Source: Phylloscopus collybita (lineage: Eukaryota; Chordata; Aves; Passeriformes; Phylloscopidae). Taken from it: a DNA stretch of 64,000 bases. Made by a program: the position numbers and the translations under genes. This document shows positions 60,340 through 64,000 of this stretch, in pieces (positions within the stretch are counted from its first letter, which is position 1; each line of letters starts with the position of its first letter). The stretch covers positions 1,989,001-2,053,000 of the forward strand of contig JAJNNQ010000016.1 in the NCBI GenBank assembly GCA_027886175.1. Reading direction: 5' to 3'. Under the pieces are notes generated by a model, which saw only the letters and a list, made by a program, of their open reading frames with translations, was not told the DNA's origin and made no database searches.

Positions 60340-61035
60340 GCTGAACACTGGGCCAGCACGTAAGCATTTGTCCAGAGTTGCCTTGGATTAGTGGTGCTGG
60401 CTGGAGCTGTAAGAGAGGAATCTGCCATCAGGTGCGAGCCCTAACCTTGCTGTGAGCTTTAACCGTGACCAAGGTATTGTAGGGCAGCTCTGTTTTTACA
60501 GCAGTGTAACCCACAGTGGCTGTGTCAACAGTGCAGAGGATTAAATTACCCTCATTCCCTCTCTCTGTCCTGAGAGTGTAGAACCTCTTCCAGAAGGGAG
60601 CTGCGATGGGCTCTGAGCATTTGAAAAGTTGGGTGTTGTGTGTGTTCAGTCACTCCCATAAGGACTTTGGACCTTGCTGTGTGGCAGGAATACACATCAC
60701 CCTGTGGATGCAGTGATCAAGGAACAGTGTCCTCCTTCCCCTCTCCTCCACAGCCACAGAGTTTAGCTGCAGTGTGGTTTTGAAGGCCAGCAGCATTTCA
60801 GGTCCTCCAGCTGTGGGGGTGCTGAGGATGACTCTGTCCTTTAGGCTGCATCATGACATTTGCATGTAAAGATGTAACTCCCAGGAAAGCCCAGATCTCT
60901 ACTGTAGAGCTCCACACCAGGTAATGGTGGGCTGGCAGAAATCTGTTAGCTGAGCATAAAGTTCAATTAAACTAAATTAGAAACGGATTAATGCTGCCAT
61001 GGCCAGAGGTCTAGCCTGAGAGTTGTTGTGCTCAG
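60340..61035. other. Intron sequence, nothing recognised
   Basis: Unique non-coding DNA between the 33-bp array and a MIR-like relic. Confidence 0.35.
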
Positions 61036-61039
61036 TTTT

Positions 61040-61165
61040 AGTGCATTTGGCTTCCTGTGTGATCTTGGGCAAGTCACTTCGCTTGTCTGTGAGGAGCCCA
61101 CATGGGTGTTGTGAGCTTAAATGCCATAGGGATGCATGAAGTCTTCTTGTGTGCATATTACTGGG
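61040..61165 (+). mobile_element. MIR-like SINE relic (sense)
   Basis: 'gtgtgatcttgggcaagtca' followed by 'cttcgcttgtctgtgagg', 'gggtgttgtgagcttaaatg' and 'gatgcatgaag' matches the MIR core and 3' part in the correct order, with moderate divergence. Confidence 0.65.
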
Positions 61166-61169
61166 CTTA

Positions 61170-63555
61170 TACGGAGTTTGAAGATAAAGTCAGCAAAACC
61201 AGTCCTTCTTTGTCTGCCCTTTCTGTGTCCCAAACGATTTCTAAGGTTGGAAAAAAACCCCCCACACTTAAAAGTTGCCGTATAACCAAATTTCACACAT
61301 AGGCTTGCTTATAGAGCTGAACAAATGATGTCACACTCCAGTGATTACTGTGGGATCTGATGTTGGTGGCGATATTGGCAGTGTGATCTGCTGCTGCAGT
61401 GAGTGTGGCTCAGAGCCATTCTGATGTTAAAAAAGGGACAGAAACAATCAGTAACCCCTGCTGCCAGGCAAAGGAAGGATGAGGGCTGGAGCAGACAAAA
61501 GCTTAATCTTTCTCTTTCTCTCTGTTTTTCTAACAGTTGGAGCTAATCGCTGATAACCAACACTAAAACATCTGAATCATAAATCTGTTCAGCTGCTGCG
61601 TGGTTCACAACAAACAGAGTATGAACTGTTTGTGCCTTAGCTATTCTCTTCCCTGCTGAGCTCTGCCATGAGTTATCTCACATATAACCCCTTCTTGCAG
61701 CCTTTGCAGGTTTAAAGCAAAATTCCTGTAATGCTTTTTACATTTTAAGTCACCGGGGCACTCTTTCCATGCTAGCTCCCTTTTAAGGTAACTTTAGTAG
61801 GCAGAAGATGAAATCACAGCAAGGAAGTCCAAAGACCAGGGATGCAGCCTACACAGTTATCTTTCTCCCTTCTCCCCCACTCACCCCCCCCAAGAGCTGG
61901 GACTCCTGCTTCCCACTATTGTGAGAATTAATCCTTTAGTGCTCCTTGCTGCTCTACCTTCCTTATAGCCAATAAGCACAGAGTGACTGAAAGATTGGAT
62001 CTGTGTCCAAAGGAATGAATAGCAATGGATCACACTGCTCCAGCCCTTTTGCAAGTGCTGTTAGGAAAATATCGTTTGGTTTTGTTTGAAAAATAATTAG
62101 GATATCTCCATTTATACAAAAGTGAGTCTGAACATTTTGGGATTTTTTTTTTTCCTTTCTTTCTTCTCAGATCAATGGACAGCTGGGGAAGAGGGGGGAA
62201 GAAAATTCCTAACTTTGGGCCCCAGCTGGAAATCAATACAAAGATAGTCCTGAATGCTATTCCTTGACTGCTGGCTGTGGATGTGCTCCTGTGTTGACTG
62301 AGGCTGCTCCACAGTAAATGAATAGGTGGACTTTTTCAACACTAAAATGTATTTTGGAGGAAAAGGAAGTGACGTGACTTTGTTGTGGTTGCTTTTTGCA
62401 AGAAACCCTGGAATGAGTAAATTCTGTAGGCTGCAGAGTAGGATGTGACTTTTTTTAAAATGTTTTTTTTTTTCCTTTTCTTGTTCTATTTTGACTGTGT
62501 GGAAATGGTGTGGAGGTTATTGAGTTCAAACGACTTCCTGAGATTTCTGCATGCTAGAAGGGAATGCCTTGGGAAACAGTCTTTGGAGTTCCTCTTACTG
62601 AAGCTTTATTACATTAGCAAGGCTGAGTCAGAGGAAATGTTGCCAGACATCAACACACTGGGACTGAGTTCCCTGGGAGTGACCAGGTCAGAGTCACCTG
62701 AACTCATGGGCAAGTAGGTTTTTCAAACATGTGAATGCATTGATCTAAGAGCAGGGGTGGGCAGAAAAGAGCTGTGCTCAGTCTTGGAAGATGCGAGTCT
62801 GAAATGTTCTATTTTAAGGAGCTTTGGAAATCACAGGATTGTTTTATGCTCAAATGTTTTGTAGGTATTTCATTGAAAAGTTTGAAGGGAACTACTATAG
62901 GGACACTAAAATAGGAGGAGTATGTAATTATGACAGTTTGTGAAGGATGGCAGGCACCTTCTGAGAGGAGACTCTAAGCCAGTATTGGTTTTCACAGTGG
63001 AGGATGAATTTGTTAGGAAGGAAAGTAGTGATCCTTGCTCCCAGCACTGAATGTTCTGTGTCATCTCACACTTTTGGTGTTTTTTTGGTTTTTGTATTGT
63101 ACTTTTGAAATGCTTCATTATTCTTTTAATTGAATTTATTTTGTTGTCTTTTGAAGTTGTTTGTAACATTCTTGCAGTGAAATCAGATCCTGCGGAGGAA
63201 AGCTGTTTGTTGAGTTGTCCAGGCAGCAGCATGGCTTTTCCTAAACTTGAATTTTTCCTAATTTCTCAATTTTACTGCTTTTGAGTACCTCCTTTGGGCA
63301 GTAATGCTGGCCAGGATAAGACATTTCCTTCCCTGCTGGTAATATTGTGACTCAGGATTCTTGCCCTTATGAGGTGCCCAGTGCAGGTGCCCTTTTTAGG
63401 TATCTGTAGGACCTTCTGTTTGGAGAAGTTTGAGCAACCCTGCCTGTATGGAATGGCTGAACATCATCTGCTTGGAAGGGTCTGTGAAGAGTTAAGCTGG
63501 TTCTCCTTGTCTTACAAATAAATATTCAGCCTCATGGGAGATAAAGGTATTTGTC
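61170..63555. other. Intron sequence, no exon recognised
   Basis: A strong acceptor-like pyrimidine tract ends in CTAACAG at about 61537, but the following frame stops after nine codons and does not resemble CECR2. T runs occur near 62143 and 62463. Confidence 0.4.
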
Positions 63556-63559
63556 TCTG

Positions 63560-63675
63560 CTCTGCACGTTGGGAAAGAGCAGAGAATAGTCAAGTGGGTT
63601 GCCTGAAGTCACCCAGCCTGGCAGAGCTGGGAGTAGGTTTCCTGGCTCACAGTACTGTACTTTCAACCACTTTTT
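63560..63675 (-). mobile_element. MIR-like SINE relic (antisense)
   Basis: 'gcctgaagtcacccagcctg', 'gcagagctgggagtagg' and 'acagtactgtactttcaacc' are the reverse of the MIR tRNA-derived region ('aaggtcacacagc...gcagagctgggattcgaacc...gtgctctt..ccac'). Confidence 0.65.
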
Positions 63676-64000
63676 TTTTGCAAAGGATAATCTGTATGTT
63701 CAAAGAAGGCTTTATAAAGCTCCCATTAACCCCAGTGCCATACCTAGTGAGGAATCTAATTTATGTTCTGGCAAATGAAAGCAGTTTCAGAGACCTTGGT
63801 GCTGCAGGTCACTGTCAGACCTTCAAGGTTCGTTGCCACCAGTTTAATTTTTCTCCTGGTTGGATTTGACTCTGTTGTTCCTGAGAAAGGAGGAGCAAAA
63901 TTTACTCCTGAGGAAAGATTTCCAGAGACATCCAGCTGTGGATAACTGAGAACAAGGTCCACACAAGGGTTTTTGCTCTGCTATACATTTTCATGTATAG

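Larger units (their letters stand above)
25686..64000 (+). other. CECR2: CECR2 intron 1, 5' part (runs off the window)
   Basis: From the exon 1 donor to the window end I found no exon continuing the conserved ELEAALHRDD block. No further CECR2 reading frame, including bromodomain signatures, was recognised. The interval is therefore interpreted as intron 1, at least 38 kb long. A very long first intron agrees with the size of this gene in other vertebrates (general knowledge). A small exon 2 could have been missed by eye, because the search was visual. Nested non-coding transcripts cannot be excluded. Confidence 0.7.

Noticed and set aside
61505..61570. Candidate CECR2 exon 2 after the acceptor-like tract ending near 61537
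   Set aside because: The downstream frame reads only nine codons before a stop and lacks the conserved ELEAALHRDD sequence.

Overview
This window is vertebrate nuclear DNA, most likely from a bird, and a songbird-type genome fits best. There is no bacterial gene architecture, there are long non-coding stretches, and there is one dense CpG island. The interspersed repeats are mainly CR1 LINE fragments of two ages, plus a few MIR-like SINE relics and one probable solo LTR. G/T-rich and A/C-rich low-complexity tracts, long poly(T) runs and minisatellites are common. The avian call is inference from the CR1-dominated repeat content and was not tested by a search.

One gene is recognised with high confidence: CECR2, the bromodomain chromatin-remodelling cofactor. 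Its first coding exon is on the + strand at 25497-25685, inside a CpG island at about 24640-26400. It ends in a clean phase-0 splice donor. Exon 2 was not found, so roughly 25686-64000 is read as the start of a very large first intron that runs off the window.

Region by region: 1-24000 is intergenic DNA upstream of CECR2. It holds one candidate signal-peptide exon of an unidentified secreted or membrane protein (6839-6922), a younger-type CR1 on + (8507-8919), a probable solo LTR (about 10425-10865), a tetranucleotide microsatellite of roughly 390 bp (11455-11848), a nested minisatellite (12078-12420), a G/T-rich tract (12745-12957), a CR1 on - (14590-14985), a MIR-like relic (about 17045), a pair of almost identical 119-bp direct repeats (18336 and 19531), and an old CR1 (about 22850-23320). 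A 16-copy, ~35-bp minisatellite (24075-24636) lies directly against the CECR2 CpG island.

The intron half (25686-64000) contains more CR1 relics (29490, 43735, 51830, 55390 and 58805), MIR-like relics (61040 and 63560), poly(T) tracts, an A/C-rich tract, a 33-bp triplet tandem repeat (60233) and several AT-rich or CpG-retaining unique blocks that are candidate conserved regulatory elements. No tRNA, rRNA, CRISPR array or intact mobile element was seen. Nearly all long open frames here are by-products of simple repeats or GC-rich sequence. I found no convincing new biological system. The most informative points are the CECR2 N-terminal Gly/Ala expansion, the upstream ORF with four consecutive ATGs, the promoter-adjacent minisatellite, the orphan signal-peptide exon and the 119-bp duplication.
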